DNA of 64,000 bases from Lineus longissimus. Its lineage: Eukaryota > Nemertea > Pilidiophora > Heteronemertea > Lineidae. Location: contig NC_088308.1 in NCBI RefSeq assembly GCF_910592395.1, positions 13,963,001 through 14,027,000 of the forward strand. Reading direction: 5' to 3'. Below the pieces are notes generated by a model. The model saw only the letters and a program-made list of their open reading frames with translations, searched no databases and was not told the origin of the DNA. Positions 63,331 through 64,000 of this stretch are shown in pieces. Within the stretch, counting starts at the first letter, position 1. Every line of letters begins with the position of its first letter. The position numbers and the translations under genes are program-made.

Positions 63331-64000
63331 AGCTCACCTCTTAGCAGAGGTGAGCTTATCCCATACCGTGGCGTCCGTCGTCCGTCGTCGTCGTCGTCCG
63401 TCGTCCGTTAGCAGGGCACGTTTCGTAACTGTTAGAGCTATTGAGTTGAAACTTGGTACACATGTACCCTTATGTAATGACACCTTGGAGACCAAGTTTC
63501 GGTCCGATTTGTTTCATGGTTTGGCCACCAGGGGGCCAAACGTTAAAAGTGAAAATATGCAATATCTCCCTTAATAGTAGTCGGGAAATTTTGAAAAAAA
63601 TATGGTAGGTACTTCTAGCAAAGGTGCATCATATATCCTCCGGGTTTTTGATTTGACCTCCTTTTCAAGGTCACAGAGGTCAAATGGTGTAAATTGGCCA
63701 TTAGGATGTAACGATGGCACATTTCTAAACTGCAATGACTATTGATACCAAATTTGGTACACATTTACCCATTAGTCAGGTGATCTCAGGGACCAAAGTT
63801 TGGTCCAATATGATTCACCACTTGACCACCAGGGGGCAAAATCCAAAAACCTTAAAAATGTGATTATTCCTTAACTTCTTGCCCGATTGCCACCAATTTG
63901 ATATCATGGGTACATCTAACCACCATACAGTTTATGTCACACAGGTTTTTAATTTGACCTTCTTGTCAAGGTCACAGAGGTCAAATGGCGTAAATTCGCC
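63331..64000 (+). repeat. ~1.1-kb dispersed repeat, copy 2 (cut by window end)
   Basis: Starts with the same AGCTCACCTC hairpin and (CGT)n tract as 29775 and follows that copy almost base for base to the window end. It is inserted directly after TTTGTATCATT. Confidence 0.9.

Overview
This is a repeat-dense stretch of a eukaryotic nuclear genome. Spliceosomal exon signals, AT-rich noncoding DNA, eukaryotic retroelements of several orders and FLYWCH, HECT and UBX-type protein domains all point to an animal. The mixture (Mag-like Ty3/Gypsy, BEL/Pao, CR1-group LINE, tyrosine-recombinase retroelements, Phantom-like MULE, expanded G2E3-like HECT genes) is typical of marine invertebrates such as echinoderms, hemichordates, amphioxus, molluscs or brachiopods. 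The species cannot be settled from the sequence. No rRNA, tRNA or CRISPR was recognised. No protein-coding locus in the window can be read intact from start to stop.

Layout. 1-9.4 kb: two unassigned minus-strand exon-like segments, a frameshifted C-terminal piece of a transposon-type gene (4088-5006), a tyrosine-recombinase fragment (5622-6277), and a TIR-flanked unit (6948-9310) that carries an orphan ORF behind a YY1/NRF1-like promoter. 9.4-14.9 kb: a zinc-binding N-terminal exon followed by a complete Ty3/Gypsy element with matching 140-bp LTRs and a perfect 5-bp target duplication; it sits just inside the splice donor of that exon. 15-18.2 kb: tandem and dispersed noncoding repeats and a decayed integrase-core gene. 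20.4-21.2 kb: a BEL/Pao remnant with an internal deletion. 21.2-28.6 kb: a ~172-bp satellite, itself a dimer of ~86-bp halves, split by a near-full-length CR1-group LINE and by a foldback/MITE insertion.

29.5-45.5 kb: short tandem repeats, a dispersed ~1.1-kb noncoding repeat, and then a large minus-strand multi-exon gene (31602-45177) that I reassembled from splice sites and phases. It encodes, in order, an uncharacterised N-terminal domain, a CxxC-CxxC zinc motif, a coiled coil, a UBX-like ubiquitin fold, basic and proline-rich linkers and a HECT ubiquitin ligase domain with its catalytic cysteine. Two in-frame stops, two frame breaks and a 4.1-kb TIR element inserted inside an exon indicate a recently inactivated copy. 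The inserted element holds a second, nested TIR element. The two share an internal segment but have different terminal repeats and different dense subterminal short-word arrays.

46.5-57.7 kb: a Ngaro/PAT-type tyrosine-recombinase retroelement with split direct repeats (A1-ORFs-B1-A2-B2), a hairpin minisatellite leader, a gag that appears to contain two phase-0 introns, RT/RNase H, and a recombinase with all catalytic residues visible. Its A1 repeat seems to be split by ~3.1 kb of other repeats. 58-64 kb: further repeats, a FLYWCH-MULE transposase with a one-base break and flanking direct repeats, and a second copy of the ~1.1-kb dispersed repeat running off the window end.
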